42,283 nucleotides of DNA. It comes from Pseudolactococcus raffinolactis NBRC 100932. GTDB taxonomy: Bacteria; Bacillota; Bacilli; Lactobacillales; Streptococcaceae. Position numbers and translations under genes: made by a program. Shown piece by piece: positions 24,477-34,600 of this stretch (within the stretch, counting starts at the first letter, position 1; every line of letters begins with the position of its first letter). The notes beneath the pieces are model-generated. The model saw nothing but the letters and a program-made list of their open reading frames with translations, was not told the origin of the DNA and did no database searches. The DNA is taken from assembly GCF_001591765.1 (NCBI RefSeq), contig NZ_BCVN01000014.1, forward strand, positions 1 through 42,283, written 5' to 3'.

Positions 24477-25199
24477 TTAAAGCGAATTGACAAAAAAGTC
24501 AAAAATCGCACGTTCATTAGGAATCGTACCCCAAGTCCCTTCTGGATGCCATTGGACACCTAGTAAACGTTTGGCTTTGCTTTCGACAGCCTCGATAACG
24601 CCATCACTAGCTTTGGCAATGGTTGTCAAGTCATCAGCCAACCGATCAATCATCTGATGATGATAAGAGTTGACATGGTACGTTTCAGGTAGAAAGTTAA
24701 GACTTGAGGTTGGATCAACTTCAATAAAGTGTGATGTAAATTGAGATTTAGTCGGAGCTTGCAAGTGTTTTAAGGTAGCAGTTTCTGGATTATGATAGAG
24801 ACTAACGTCCTGATGCAAGGTACCACCGAGCGCCACGTTAAGTAACTGATGCCCACGACAAACACCGAGTAAAGCTTTTTCTTGCTTGATGACTTCGTGG
24901 ATAGCTGTAATCTCAAAGCGATCACGCTCTGGGTTGATTGTACTCAGCAAGGGATGAGGATCCTGACCATAAAAGAGCGGGGCAACATCTTCACCACCCG
25001 TCAAGAGAACCTTATCCACCAACTTGATAATGTCAGGAAGCTTATCCAAGTCACGATCAATCGGGATCATGATGACATTAGCCCCCACACTTTGTAGGGC
25101 GTCGATAAAAGCAGTCCGTGTATAAGTTACAGGAAATTGATGAAAGGGCAGCTCAGGTGTACTTAAAAACTGAGAGCCCAGAATGCCGATAGTGGTCAT
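24477..25199 (-). CDS. Class I glutamine amidotransferase-like protein (peptidase C26)
   Basis: A 240-residue protein with the GATase1 nucleophile elbow LGVCRGHQLLN (Cys about 116) and the catalytic His in GVQWHPEG (about 218), with downstream Glu. It resembles gamma-glutamyl-GABA hydrolase PuuD and the C26 peptidases, which cleave gamma-glutamyl bonds. The start ATG overlaps the pepX stop as ATGA, so it is translated together with pepX, which fits a role in peptide or amino-acid use. The substrate is inferred only at family level. Confidence 0.88.
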   Translation of the reverse strand: MTTIGILGSQFLSTPELPFHQFPVTYTRTAFIDALQSVGANVIMIPIDRDLDKLPDIIKLVDKVLLTGGEDVAPLFYGQDPHPLLSTINPERDRFEITAIHEVIKQEKALLGVCRGHQLLNVALGGTLHQDVSLYHNPETATLKHLQAPTKSQFTSHFIEVDPTSSLNFLPETYHVNSYHHQMIDRLADDLTTIAKASDGVIEAVESKAKRLLGVQWHPEGTWGTIPNERAIFDFFVNSL

Positions 25200-27508
25200 A
25201 TATTAATTCTTTCTTTTTTCGTTTTGGGAATATAAAGGCGTGATTTCTCAAGATTAATGGCATAGCTAACCTCACGATTATCACGAACCGTATGCTCAAA
25301 GTCCGTGCTATAAAGCGCAAGGCGTAGTGTATCACCAGCCTGAAAATCATAAATCGTTGGCTGCAAACGCAACTCAACTCGGAACCAGTCATCTGCGACA
25401 ACCGAATTAACCTCCGTCAGTTGCTGACGATTCTGCAAATTCATGAAGCCCTTGGTCACCACTTGATAAGGTTTATCCACCAAAGTCAGATCACGCAAAT
25501 CATCCAACATAAAGTTCCGCCCGCGGTCAATGGTCTTGGGCTCAAGCATCGTGCTGACATCCGTCAGACGTTTCTTGGGACCAAAATCTAAAATCTGCGC
25601 CGATAAAATCCCTTTTGTATCATTGAGTTTCAGCCGCAAATCAAGTACGATCTGACCATTGACCTGTAAATCTTCAGGAAGATGAATATCAATGACAGCA
25701 GCGTTTGCCTTATCTTCAAACAAATCAGCTTTAAAGGTTTGGAAATGCTTGCTGTAAGCATCGAAACGTTCAGCAGGATAGTGATTCTCAAACTGATCAA
25801 CTTCACCCGTAAAACCAAGGGGTAAGACTTCAATATCATGTCCGCCAAATTCAGCCAGACTTTCAAATGATTGTGCGACATTGTTTTTCTGCCAAATGAC
25901 AGGTGGTAAATCAAGGGTCAGGTCACGGTCTAAGAGCTTAGCTGAAAAATAAGCATTGATGGTTTCAGAAAAATCAATGGACTGCCAGTTATTCATGTAG
26001 ATATGGCTACCTTGATGTAGAAAAGCATGTTTGGTCACGTGTTCAGGGAGGGCATGCCAAAAGTTAAAGGCGTGTGACGGCGTCACGTTGAAATCTTGTA
26101 AGCCATGGACGATGAGGATGTCAGCCTTGACCTTGTCAACATGTGGTAGGTAATTTCTAGCGTGCCAGTAGTCATTATAATCGCCAGAGGTTCGATCTAG
26201 CGCCTGGCTCATGTCAGTGAGCCGAGTTTGGTAGGCTGGATTATTGACCAAGAAATCTGCGGCATCGAGGTTTCGCGAGTAAGTGAGCTCCGCTAGGACG
26301 TCGAGATCTTCTCCAGGATAGCCACCAGGGCTACGGACGAGGCCGTTTTCGCGGTAGTAGTCATACCAGCTCGTGATGCCGGCTTCTGCTAGGATGACGT
26401 CTAGGCCTGCGACACCAGTCGTTGCGGCGCCATAAGCGAGCGTGCCAAGATAGGATTTTCCGGTCATAGCCACGTGTCCATTGGCCCAATCGGCGGTTAG
26501 CCGGTGTGTCTTTTGACGGGTTGTAAAGGCACGCGTGCGACCGTTTAGCCAGTCGATAACTGCAGTTACGCCCGCGATCTGCTGGTAATCCCCAGACGTT
26601 TGGAAACCGTCAGAGTTTCTCGTCCCGACACTTGCGACATAAATCGAAGCAAAACCGCGGGCGAGGAAGTAGTCGTTAAGGGAATAAGTCCAAGTATGGG
26701 TGAAGTGCTCGGTAGCTCGGTTGTTTTCAGCAAGTGGTACTTCAGTAGCTGGATAATCAGGGAACGTGAGGCTTGGCTCAGCCAGTTCGATCCTGTTAAG
26801 GGGTTTCTCAACTAAGTCAAGGTTCATGTCATGTAGCTTATCGTCGTTGGCCTTGATATTAGTGCCAAAATGATAAGGGCTAGCCGTCATAACTGCGGGC
26901 AATTTACCGTCAAATTGTGGTCGGATGATCTCGACTTTGATCAGATCATAGTGACCACGATTTTGTGTGTCAACCGGACTTTCGACATAGACCACCTCAC
27001 GGATAAGTTGGCTCGTGTCAAAGGTTGCTAGGCTCTTATCATTGAAAAAATGGTAGTGGTTATCAAGCGGTAGCAAACCTTCTGACACCCAATGTTCGAC
27101 TAAGGTCATGCCAGTCTGGCGTCGGGAATTCATGACGAGATAGATAGCAGATATCAGGTGTTCTGTAGATAGCTCAGCAGATAAGTCAGTTAACGGTAAG
27201 TTGACGGACTTGGCAAAAGGAATCGCATCAGTCAGTTGAAAATCAAAAATGGCCACAAAATCAAGCAGCTGTAAACTAATGGCATAAAAAATATCCCAAG
27301 TTAAAGGTGTCTCAGAATCCAGAAAGTCACAGACCGTCTCTTGGTCAGTGGCAGCTAAACTTGTCATCGCAATCGGCGCAGTTTGAAGCCAATTTTTAAG
27401 ATTAGATTTGGCAGAAAGTGCGGTATCAAATTTAAAACCAAGGCCAGCCAAATCGCTCAGCACTTGATCAAATGGTTTATCAATAATAGAAAAGTGATTG
27501 AATTGCAT
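25196..27508 (-). CDS. pepX: Xaa-Pro dipeptidyl-peptidase
   Basis: A 770-residue S15-family serine peptidase that removes X-Pro dipeptides from casein-type peptides in the cytoplasm. An N-terminal helical domain precedes the alpha/beta-hydrolase domain with the nucleophile in GKSYLGTLAYG (Ser about 351), then a catalytic Asp in HGLQDFNV and a His in HQGSHIYM, and a C-terminal jelly-roll. Length agrees with lactococcal PepX (about 763). AAGGAG precedes the ATG. A minus-strand TATAAT lies at 27573-27578, with a direct-repeat motif 22 bases upstream of it (27601-27617). Confidence 0.97.
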   Translation of the reverse strand: MQFNHFSIIDKPFDQVLSDLAGLGFKFDTALSAKSNLKNWLQTAPIAMTSLAATDQETVCDFLDSETPLTWDIFYAISLQLLDFVAIFDFQLTDAIPFAKSVNLPLTDLSAELSTEHLISAIYLVMNSRRQTGMTLVEHWVSEGLLPLDNHYHFFNDKSLATFDTSQLIREVVYVESPVDTQNRGHYDLIKVEIIRPQFDGKLPAVMTASPYHFGTNIKANDDKLHDMNLDLVEKPLNRIELAEPSLTFPDYPATEVPLAENNRATEHFTHTWTYSLNDYFLARGFASIYVASVGTRNSDGFQTSGDYQQIAGVTAVIDWLNGRTRAFTTRQKTHRLTADWANGHVAMTGKSYLGTLAYGAATTGVAGLDVILAEAGITSWYDYYRENGLVRSPGGYPGEDLDVLAELTYSRNLDAADFLVNNPAYQTRLTDMSQALDRTSGDYNDYWHARNYLPHVDKVKADILIVHGLQDFNVTPSHAFNFWHALPEHVTKHAFLHQGSHIYMNNWQSIDFSETINAYFSAKLLDRDLTLDLPPVIWQKNNVAQSFESLAEFGGHDIEVLPLGFTGEVDQFENHYPAERFDAYSKHFQTFKADLFEDKANAAVIDIHLPEDLQVNGQIVLDLRLKLNDTKGILSAQILDFGPKKRLTDVSTMLEPKTIDRGRNFMLDDLRDLTLVDKPYQVVTKGFMNLQNRQQLTEVNSVVADDWFRVELRLQPTIYDFQAGDTLRLALYSTDFEHTVRDNREVSYAINLEKSRLYIPKTKKERINI

Positions 27509-27572
27509 CGTATCTCCTTAATAAGCATATTGCATCGTTCAGTTTGTCTGAGTCAAACAAGCGTTCTATAAA

Positions 27573-27578
27573 ATTATA
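27573..27578 (-). promoter_or_regulatory. -10 box of pepX
   Basis: TATAAT on the minus strand about 65 bases before pepX. The -35 hexamer at the right distance is poor, consistent with an activator binding just upstream. Confidence 0.55.
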
Positions 27579-27600
27579 GCAAAAAGGTCAATCAAAAGGT

Positions 27601-27617
27601 CTTAAACGAACCTTAAA
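27601..27617 (+). promoter_or_regulatory. 17-bp direct-repeat motif, copy 1 (pepX/glpF)
   Basis: CTTAAACGAACCTTAAA contains two CTTAAA units 11 bases apart, the geometry of many OmpR-type response-regulator sites. The same motif with one change occurs at 37831-37847 in front of another promoter. Confidence 0.5.
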
Positions 27618-27778
27618 CTTTCATGAAAATGTTCAGTATGACTTTACACGTCTTGTATTTTCTGATAAACTTATAAGGTACTTATCATTAACAATTGAGT
27701 TTTTGAATTTTGAGGCTTTTTTTTTAAACCTCAGATCAGTTGGCTCAATCAACTTAACAAAGGAGATTACGCACAAAA

Positions 27779-28678
27779 ATGGACGTATCATGGATGACAA
27801 AATACCTTGCTGAATTCCTCGGAACAGCAATTCTCATTATTCTCGGTAACGGCGCGGTCGCAAACGTTGACCTCAAAGGAACTAAAGGATTCGCTTCAGG
27901 TTGGATGACCATTGCTTGGGGTTATGGTTGTGGGGTGATGATCCCTGCTTTGATGTTTGGTAATGTTTCAGGTAACCACATCAATCCAGCCTTCACGCTT
28001 GGTCTTGCCGTTTCAGGCTTCTTCCCATGGGCACACGTGGCGCAATATATCGTGGCACAAATTCTTGGGGCAATCGTTGGTCAAGCAGTTATCGTAATGG
28101 TTTACCGCCCTTACTACTTGAAAACAACAAACTCAAATCATATTCTTGGGACTTTCTCAACAATTGATAACGTTGATGATGGGACTGCGACTTCACGTCG
28201 TGGCGCAACGATCAATGGTTTCTTAAATGAGTTCTTTGGATCATTTGTACTTTTCTTCGCAGCGCTTGGTTTGACTAAAAACTTCTTTGGTGCTGAAATT
28301 ATTCCTGCTATTGACAAATTATTGGCAGCACAAGGTGCTAAAGGCGCTGCAACAAAAGTTGCGGACATGGATATTGCAACTAAAGTACAACAAGGGATTG
28401 TCGGTTTAACAACTGGTAATGCTGGTTCACTTGCAGTTGCTCACTTGGCACTTGGTTTCCTTGTGATGACACTTGTTGCCTCACTTGGTGGTGCTACAGG
28501 TCCAGGTCTTAATCCAGCGCGTGACCTTGGTCCACGTATCCTTCATGCTATCCTTCCAAAATCAATTCTTGGCGAAAGCAAGTCTGATTCTAAATGGTGG
28601 TATGCTTGGGTTCCTGTCTTGGCACCAATCTTGGCTGGTATTTCTGCCATCGCTTTGTTCAAAATCATTTTCATATAA
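27779..28678 (+). CDS. glpF: Glycerol/water facilitator (aquaglyceroporin)
   Basis: A 299-residue MIP-family channel with six membrane segments and both NPA half-helix motifs: NHINPAFTLG (about 67-76) and GPGLNPARDLG (about 241-251). The Asp after the second NPAR is typical of glycerol-conducting channels. A long polar loop (about 120-145 and 175-215) is as seen in lactobacillales GlpF/Gla. AAAGGAG lies 12 bases before the ATG, slightly far. The gene is divergent from pepX, an arrangement known in Lactococcus. A leader hairpin (ATTGAG with CTCAAT, TGAGG with CCTCA) lies at about 27693-27750. Confidence 0.95.
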   Translation: MDVSWMTKYLAEFLGTAILIILGNGAVANVDLKGTKGFASGWMTIAWGYGCGVMIPALMFGNVSGNHINPAFTLGLAVSGFFPWAHVAQYIVAQILGAIVGQAVIVMVYRPYYLKTTNSNHILGTFSTIDNVDDGTATSRRGATINGFLNEFFGSFVLFFAALGLTKNFFGAEIIPAIDKLLAAQGAKGAATKVADMDIATKVQQGIVGLTTGNAGSLAVAHLALGFLVMTLVASLGGATGPGLNPARDLGPRILHAILPKSILGESKSDSKWWYAWVPVLAPILAGISAIALFKIIFI

Positions 28679-28707
28679 GCTGTTAATGTCTAACTGACAA
28701 CGCATGC

Positions 28708-28746
28708 AAAAAATCCCTGGTCATATCAATTTGACCAGGGATTTTT
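28708..28746. terminator. Shared terminator of glpF and the CPBP gene
   Basis: AAAAATCCCTGGTCA pairs perfectly with TGACCAGGGATTTTT around an 8-base loop, with A and T tracts allowing action on both strands between the convergent genes. Confidence 0.9.
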
Positions 28747-28762
28747 GAATCATAACAAGTAA

Positions 28763-29473
28763 TTACTTAAGAAGGAAAAAGCCAATCATGCCCAAGGCAT
28801 TCCAGAGAAAATGGACGGACATATTGAGATAGAAATTACGATATTTGGCATATAGACCGGTAAGAACGAGACTCATCAGACCATAGGTCATGAAGCTTGC
28901 AAAGTCTGTTGGACCATGTGCTGCAGTAAAGAGTGCCCAGGCAAAAATAGCGGCAAGCTTAGGCCATTTATTAAAGAGGAGTTCAAATGGACCTACTCGG
29001 AAGATCAGCTCTTCAAAAAATCCAGCAGACGTTGTCATAATGACAAAGACAAGTGGTGGTAGCACTTTACCGATGCTGTTAATGATATCTTGATTTTCAG
29101 TACCATTGGTCCCAGTTAAGTTCATGATCATGCCTGAAATTAATGCAGAAACAAACATCAGTCCGAAGCCAGCAGCGATTTTCCCGAGCTGGAAGTAGCG
29201 CCAGTTAATTTTGGGTATTAGATGATATCTGAGTGCCCAGATGTATGAGAGCCAGACACAAGCGGCAAAGAGTAGGAGGAAGAGGCCGATTTTCCAGAGC
29301 TCGAAATGGCCTTGTCGATTCATCGTGATGGCCGGTAAAGCTGAAGAGGCTTGCCAGAGTACCAAAGCCCAGATGAAGGTGAGTCGTGTTTTCCAAGTCT
29401 GACCGGGTGTTTCATGTGGCGGTAATAGAGGCTGTTGCTTGGCAGTATTTTGAGCGATTTCTAAATAATTCAT
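28763..29473 (-). CDS. CPBP-family intramembrane metalloprotease
   Basis: A 236-residue membrane protein (about 7 segments) with the CPBP/Abi motifs: EELIFRVGPFE (motif 1, EExxxR), FTAAHG (motif 2, FxxxH) and HFLWNALG (motif 3, HxxxN). Relatives cleave prenylated or membrane substrates or serve in bacteriocin self-immunity; the substrate here is unknown. The longer in-frame start at 29590 is rejected because a promoter lies within that stretch. The ATG at 29473 begins only 6 bases after the -10 box and has no ribosome site, so the mRNA may be leaderless. Confidence 0.85.
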   Translation of the reverse strand: MNYLEIAQNTAKQQPLLPPHETPGQTWKTRLTFIWALVLWQASSALPAITMNRQGHFELWKIGLFLLLFAACVWLSYIWALRYHLIPKINWRYFQLGKIAAGFGLMFVSALISGMIMNLTGTNGTENQDIINSIGKVLPPLVFVIMTTSAGFFEELIFRVGPFELLFNKWPKLAAIFAWALFTAAHGPTDFASFMTYGLMSLVLTGLYAKYRNFYLNMSVHFLWNALGMIGFFLLK

Positions 29474-29479
29474 GTTTAC

Positions 29480-29508
29480 AAGATACCATATTTTAAAATT
29501 TTTCACAA
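29480..29508 (-). promoter_or_regulatory. Promoter of CPBP gene, possibly giving a leaderless mRNA
   Basis: Minus strand: TTGTGA (29503-29508), 17-base spacer, TGG-extended TATCTT (29480-29485). The ATG at 29473 is where transcription should begin. Confidence 0.6.
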
Positions 29509-29743
29509 TGATTTGCCTAAAATAGTCGTACCGGCGTGAGATATGGTTAAAGTAGAAATAGCAAAAACTTTGTTTCTGGTCGTCACCCATCAGTTAATTA
29601 CCGTAAAAAATGGTAAATTTTTGTAAAATGGGGCAGAGTTGACTATAATAGAGATAACAAAAAATACTTAAAACCAAAATTGCCTCTGACTTAATGTCTG
29701 AAATGACCTTAATGACGTGAGAAAGATAAGAAAAAGAGAGAAA

Positions 29744-30412
29744 ATGAAGACAGTTTTTGATAATATCAAGAGAGCCGTACCAGTCATCCGCGTCAACAAT
29801 CGTGATTTAAATCTGGCATTTTATAAAGAAACATTGGGACTAAAAGTGATCTCAGAAGAAAATGCTTTGGCTATGCTCGGTAGCAAATCAGCTAAAACAC
29901 GCACTGATACCAGATTGATTTTGGAAGAATCTCCAAGTATGCGGACACGTGCAGTAGATGGCGTAAAAAAATTGCGCAAAATCGTGATTGAAAGCCCAGA
30001 ATTTACAGAAGGGTTTGAAGCGACATCACCAGAAGGCGATGTCTTTGAGATTGTACCAAGCCAGTCTGACACACAGGATATTAAGATTACTGAGATTCAA
30101 CTTAATACTAGCAACTTAAAGGATGTTTTGGCTTTTTATGTTGAAGGTTTTGGTTTGAATGAAAAAAATCAGATTGTTCAATTTCCCTTTGGTCAAATCT
30201 CGTATTTTGAAGCGCAAGGCTCTGATTTGTTAACCAATCCAGAAGAAGTCTGGGATATTGAGATCATTGAATTTGAAGTGGCGCCAGAAGTCGATTTGCA
30301 CCATATTGCGACGCAATTAGATGACTTAGGACTAGCCTATTATGTTGATAAAAAAGGCAAAATTTTGACCTTAACAGATGGTCAGAATCTAGAAATATGG
30401 TTTATGAAATGA
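29744..30412 (+). CDS. cppA: CppA-like protein (glyoxalase/VOC fold)
   Basis: A 222-residue protein with two domains: an N-terminal VOC-like part (AVPVIRVNNRDLNLAFYKET, residues 10-29, then LGLKV) and a C-terminal CppA_C-like part. It resembles streptococcal CppA, described as a C3-degrading proteinase, although the fold suggests a VOC metalloenzyme-like protein; the true function is uncertain. The ATG at 29744 follows AAGAGAGA; the in-frame ATG at 29717 has no ribosome site. It overlaps the next gene, a serine hydrolase, forming a pair. Confidence 0.8.
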   Translation: MKTVFDNIKRAVPVIRVNNRDLNLAFYKETLGLKVISEENALAMLGSKSAKTRTDTRLILEESPSMRTRAVDGVKKLRKIVIESPEFTEGFEATSPEGDVFEIVPSQSDTQDIKITEIQLNTSNLKDVLAFYVEGFGLNEKNQIVQFPFGQISYFEAQGSDLLTNPEEVWDIEIIEFEVAPEVDLHHIATQLDDLGLAYYVDKKGKILTLTDGQNLEIWFMK

Positions 30413-31413
30413 TTGACGCGATGCCGGACAATCCTATTGAACTTGTAAAAGCTTATGTCGCATCTGGAATTTTTCCAGGTGCTTCTTTTGCGATTGTCAA
30501 CGGCTCGGATGTGCAAAAACATGTTTATGGTTATAACCGCTTGAAGCCTGAGCCGGTTCTGTTACAAGCTGATATGGCTTATGATCTAGCTAGTGTCTCG
30601 AAGGTGGTCGGCACGGGTACCCTGATGATTAACTTAATCTTGTCGGGGAAAGTCGGACTTGACGACTTGTTAACGACTCAATATCCTGAATTTGAAGGGT
30701 CAGGTGGGGCCTCCCTAACTATTCGCCAACTTTTGACGCACACCTCAGGGATTGATCCCTTTATCAAAAATCGTAACACACTGCCTTATGACGCGCTTCG
30801 GGCAGCTCTTAATCAAGTCACCGTCACAGCAGATAAAACCTTCCATTATACAGATGTAAATTTTATTTTACTAGGCTTCATGTTAGAGACTATTTACGCT
30901 CAAGACTTAGCAGATATTCTACAAGAACAGGTCTTCACGCCTTTCAAAATGATCCATACAGGATTTACAGCACTCGACAGGACAGTAGCAACAGCCTGGG
31001 ATCTCCCTCAGGGCCTTGTTCATGATCCTAAAGCCCAGATATTACGACGACACACAGGATCAGCTGGACTTTTTTCGGATTTAGATGACTTGGTTGCCTT
31101 TGCTCAGGCCTATTTTGCCCATCCCGCCTATCTTGCTCTGCTGCAAGACTATGCACATGCTGACAAACCTCGCAGCCTAGCTTGGGATTTGATCGACCTT
31201 GAAACGCCCTCAAAATCAAGGCAAACCCATTTTGGACAATGGTTACTGCACACAGGCTACACAGGTACTTTTATTTTGTTAAACTTGAAGACGCAACAAG
31301 CCGTGATTTTTCTGTCCAATCGCGTCCATTTACGGGATGAACGCAAGCAATGGATCAAGGATCGAGATGTTTTAATCCAAGCTTTTTTAAATATGATGAA
31401 AGACTTTGAATGA
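30409..31413 (+). CDS. Beta-lactamase-related serine hydrolase
   Basis: A protein of about 334 residues in the class C beta-lactamase/PBP4* family. The S-x-x-K motif is in LASVSKVVG (Ser about 62, Lys 65), the second motif reads HYTDVNF (Y-T-D in place of Y-x-N), and the third is HTGYTG near the C-terminus. No signal peptide is seen, so it is probably a cytoplasmic esterase or peptidase rather than a resistance enzyme. I choose ATG 30409, which overlaps the cppA stop as ATGA; 30397 and 30421 are possible. No strong ribosome site, so coupling to cppA is likely. Confidence 0.85.
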   Translation: MIDAMPDNPIELVKAYVASGIFPGASFAIVNGSDVQKHVYGYNRLKPEPVLLQADMAYDLASVSKVVGTGTLMINLILSGKVGLDDLLTTQYPEFEGSGGASLTIRQLLTHTSGIDPFIKNRNTLPYDALRAALNQVTVTADKTFHYTDVNFILLGFMLETIYAQDLADILQEQVFTPFKMIHTGFTALDRTVATAWDLPQGLVHDPKAQILRRHTGSAGLFSDLDDLVAFAQAYFAHPAYLALLQDYAHADKPRSLAWDLIDLETPSKSRQTHFGQWLLHTGYTGTFILLNLKTQQAVIFLSNRVHLRDERKQWIKDRDVLIQAFLNMMKDFE

Positions 31414-31678
31414 ACGGACAGTCGCGAATGACCCTGATTGGTCGGAGCGTAAGCAGAGGTCAAGTTGTAAGAGTTCACGAAAGTGAAATCTTGTAAGACA
31501 TAGAAAATCTCTGAAATTTTCTAGAAAATATGGTATAATAGTGCCAAAATTTAAGCGCATTTGGCAAAAAAATAATAACAAAAGAAGCAAGAAAATCATG
31601 CCAATGCCGACTAAAATAAAGATAGGAAGTTTTGAGTATTAGCCTTTTGAGAAATGCTTTGAAGATGGGACAAATGAT
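31414..31678 (+). promoter_or_regulatory. Leader and promoter region of the SNF2 gene
   Basis: It contains a TGG-extended -10 box TATAAT (31534-31539), directly preceded by the perfect palindrome ATTTTCTAGAAAAT (31516-31529). The palindrome is CodY-box-like but one base too wide at its centre. Upstream is a GAAA-capped hairpin (TTCAC/GTGAA core) flanked by two copies of TTGTAAGA. A 14-codon frame (31598-31642) ends at TAG and is in frame with the helicase start. Confidence 0.5.
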
Positions 31679-34600
31679 ATGAGTCGAATGATGCCAGCAC
31701 GCATCCGTGCTGAAGGTGCGGAACTTTTTGATAAAGGGCTGATGACCGATGTGTCTGTCAGTGAAATGAAACTTTCGGCTGATGTTGATGGTGAGCAAGT
31801 CGTTTATGACTTAGATGGTCAAAACGACTTGTGTTTTTGTGATGTCTTCCAACGCAATAAACGTTACTGTCGCCATATTGCGGCGGTCGAAGAATATCTA
31901 AAAAAAGCGGATACTGAGGCAGTTGAGGAAGAGAAGAAAGCTTATGAAGCTGAAGTCGAAAAATCAAAAGAATTGCAAGCATCTGCTGATTTTTTAGCTA
32001 AAGTCAACGATGATAAATGGGCAAATCAATTAGAGAAATTGACCTTAGAAGTCGAAGTTTCAGATCCCAAGTTGATGGAGTCCTTTTACTATAGTGGTAA
32101 TTTTTTGGCCTTTACTTTAAAGATTCGTTTGACAAATATGTCTAGGGCCTACATTATTAAAGATATTCCACATTTTATTATGCTGCTCAGAAAAGGTGGT
32201 ACTTATCTGATTGGGAGCTCACACTATGTAACCCTGATGCTGTCACATTTTGATAAGGTGAGTCAAAATTTTTTAAATTACCTATTAAAAATCACGCCAA
32301 GCCAGGAAGAAATGACTTTGACGAACCTGTTTCGTAAGTTGGGTCGATATTTTGTGCCTCATGCTGGTCTATTACCTGAGCTATTAGCCTTGACTGAAAC
32401 CATGGATTTTTCGATGAAAATTTCTGAGAAGTCGGTCAAATATTTCAGCGTTTTGCCATTAGATGATGAAGGTGACTTGTATCAGTTCGAGGTTAAACCT
32501 CTGGATGATGTCATTGAATTAACGATCAAAGAGATGCCACATCAAACTTTCTTTGAGGGAGAAATCATCTATCGTGATCATGTTTTTTATCAGCTGGATG
32601 CTGAGCAGTTGGAGATTTTAAATCTCTTATCCAAGTTACCAAAGGCTTCAGATGGTATGAAAATGATCCATTTTGATTATGATGACAAAGATAAATTAGC
32701 TCAGGCTTTACAAATTTTCGAAAAATTGGGTTATGTTGACGCACCTGATGCTTTCAAAATTCGCCCTTTTAAACCTCGATTTAGCTTTGACTTGGACCGT
32801 TTCTTAACCTTGCAGATTGCTTTTGACTATGGTGATTTTCAGATTACGAGTTTTAGAGATCTAGATACTCTTGATTTTTCACGGCATTTACGTCTAGAGA
32901 AATGTATTTTTGATTTGCTCAAACGTTCTGGCTTTTCAGTTGGCTTTGAAACGCAAGTTAACCAACCAAAAGGTGAGGAAATCTATGCTTTTTTCACTGA
33001 AATCCTCCCACAATTTGCTAAATTAGGTGAAGTTACCCTGTCACCAAGCGTCCAAGAACTACAAATCACAGAGAATTTTGATATTGATATTGATCAAAAT
33101 GGTGGCTTGCTAGAAATTAATTTTAGCTTGCCCCATGTTCCTGAGCAAGAATTTTCAAAACTCGTTGCACGACTACAGGAAAATGCGGGTTACTATGTGA
33201 CTGAATCGGGTCAGCTCATTTTACTAGACGAGCAATTCGATTCTGTTAAACAAGTCTTGAATGATATGTCAGATGCGGTTCAGGTCGGTGCAGGTAAAAT
33301 TGCTGTTCCAACTTTTAAAACTTTCCAACTCTCTAAAATTTTTGGAGATCAGGATGGGGTCTCATTTTCAACAAAATTTGAAGCCTTGTATGATAATTTG
33401 ACTAATCCACACGCTTTTCCTTATGAAAAACCAGAACAGATTAAAGCGACTTTACGCCCCTATCAAGAAGATGGGGTGCGTTGGATGAGTATGCTCAGTA
33501 GTTATCATATGGGCGGTGTTCTTGCGGATGATATGGGACTGGGTAAAACTTTACAGTCAATCACTTATCTTGCAAGCAATCTGGCTCAAAGTGACATTGC
33601 CTTGATTGTCTCACCGTCAAGTTTGATTTATAACTGGTCAAGTGAGTTTGCGAAATTTGCGCCAGACCTTGAAGTTGTCGTTGTTGACGGTACCAAACAA
33701 GAGCGTTCAGCGTTATTAGGCAATTCTAAAACACAGATTTTTATCACCAGTTACGGTAGCTTTTTGAAAGATGTGAACACCTATCAAGAACTACAGTTGA
33801 ATTATTTACTGATTGATGAAGCGCAAACGGTTAAAAACTTTAACTCTAAGACTAACAAAGCCCTATCTCAGCTTAAGGTGGATCATATCTTTGCCTTATC
33901 AGGTACACCAATTGAAAATCGGGTCGATGAGATTTGGGCGATTTTCCAAATTATTATGCCAGGTATCTTAGGGGACCGTAAGAAATTTCGTAAGCTGAAG
34001 CACGATGCGATTTCACGCATGATTCAGCCGTTTGTCATGCGTCGCCGTAAGGAAGATGTCCTTCTGGAATTACCAGATAAGCTGGAAATGATTCAGTATA
34101 GTGAACTTGAGGAGTCTCAAAAAATTATCTATCTGGCGCAACTTGAAGCCATTCAAAATCGTGTGAGAAATATGAACGACTATGAATTTTCACGTTCTAA
34201 GATAGAGATTCTTGCTGGGATTACGCGTTTACGCCAAATCTGTGATACGCCAGCCCTATTTATGTCAGATTACACTGGTACATCTGGCAAACTCAAAAGT
34301 CTGGCAGAGCTCTTGCAGCAAATCAAGGATGCTGGCCACCGACCACTCATTTTTTCACAGTTTCGAAAAATGTTTCCACATATTGAAAAACAATTGGAGG
34401 AAGCTGGGATTTCTAGCTACCAGTTGACAGGATCAACGCCGATTAAAGATCGGATGAAAATGGTCAAGGCTTTTAATGCGGGATCGCGTGATGCGTTTTT
34501 GATTTCACTCAAGGCTGGCGGGACCGGTCTGAACTTAACGTCTGCTGATGTCGTCATTTTGGTAGACTTGTGGTGGAATCCGTCAGTTGAAGAGCAAGCG

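Noticed and set aside
31516-31529. CodY box at the SNF2 promoter
   Set aside because: ATTTTCTAGAAAAT is a perfect palindrome but has a two-base centre; aligned with AATTTTCWGAAAATT it has several mismatches, so CodY control is not claimed.
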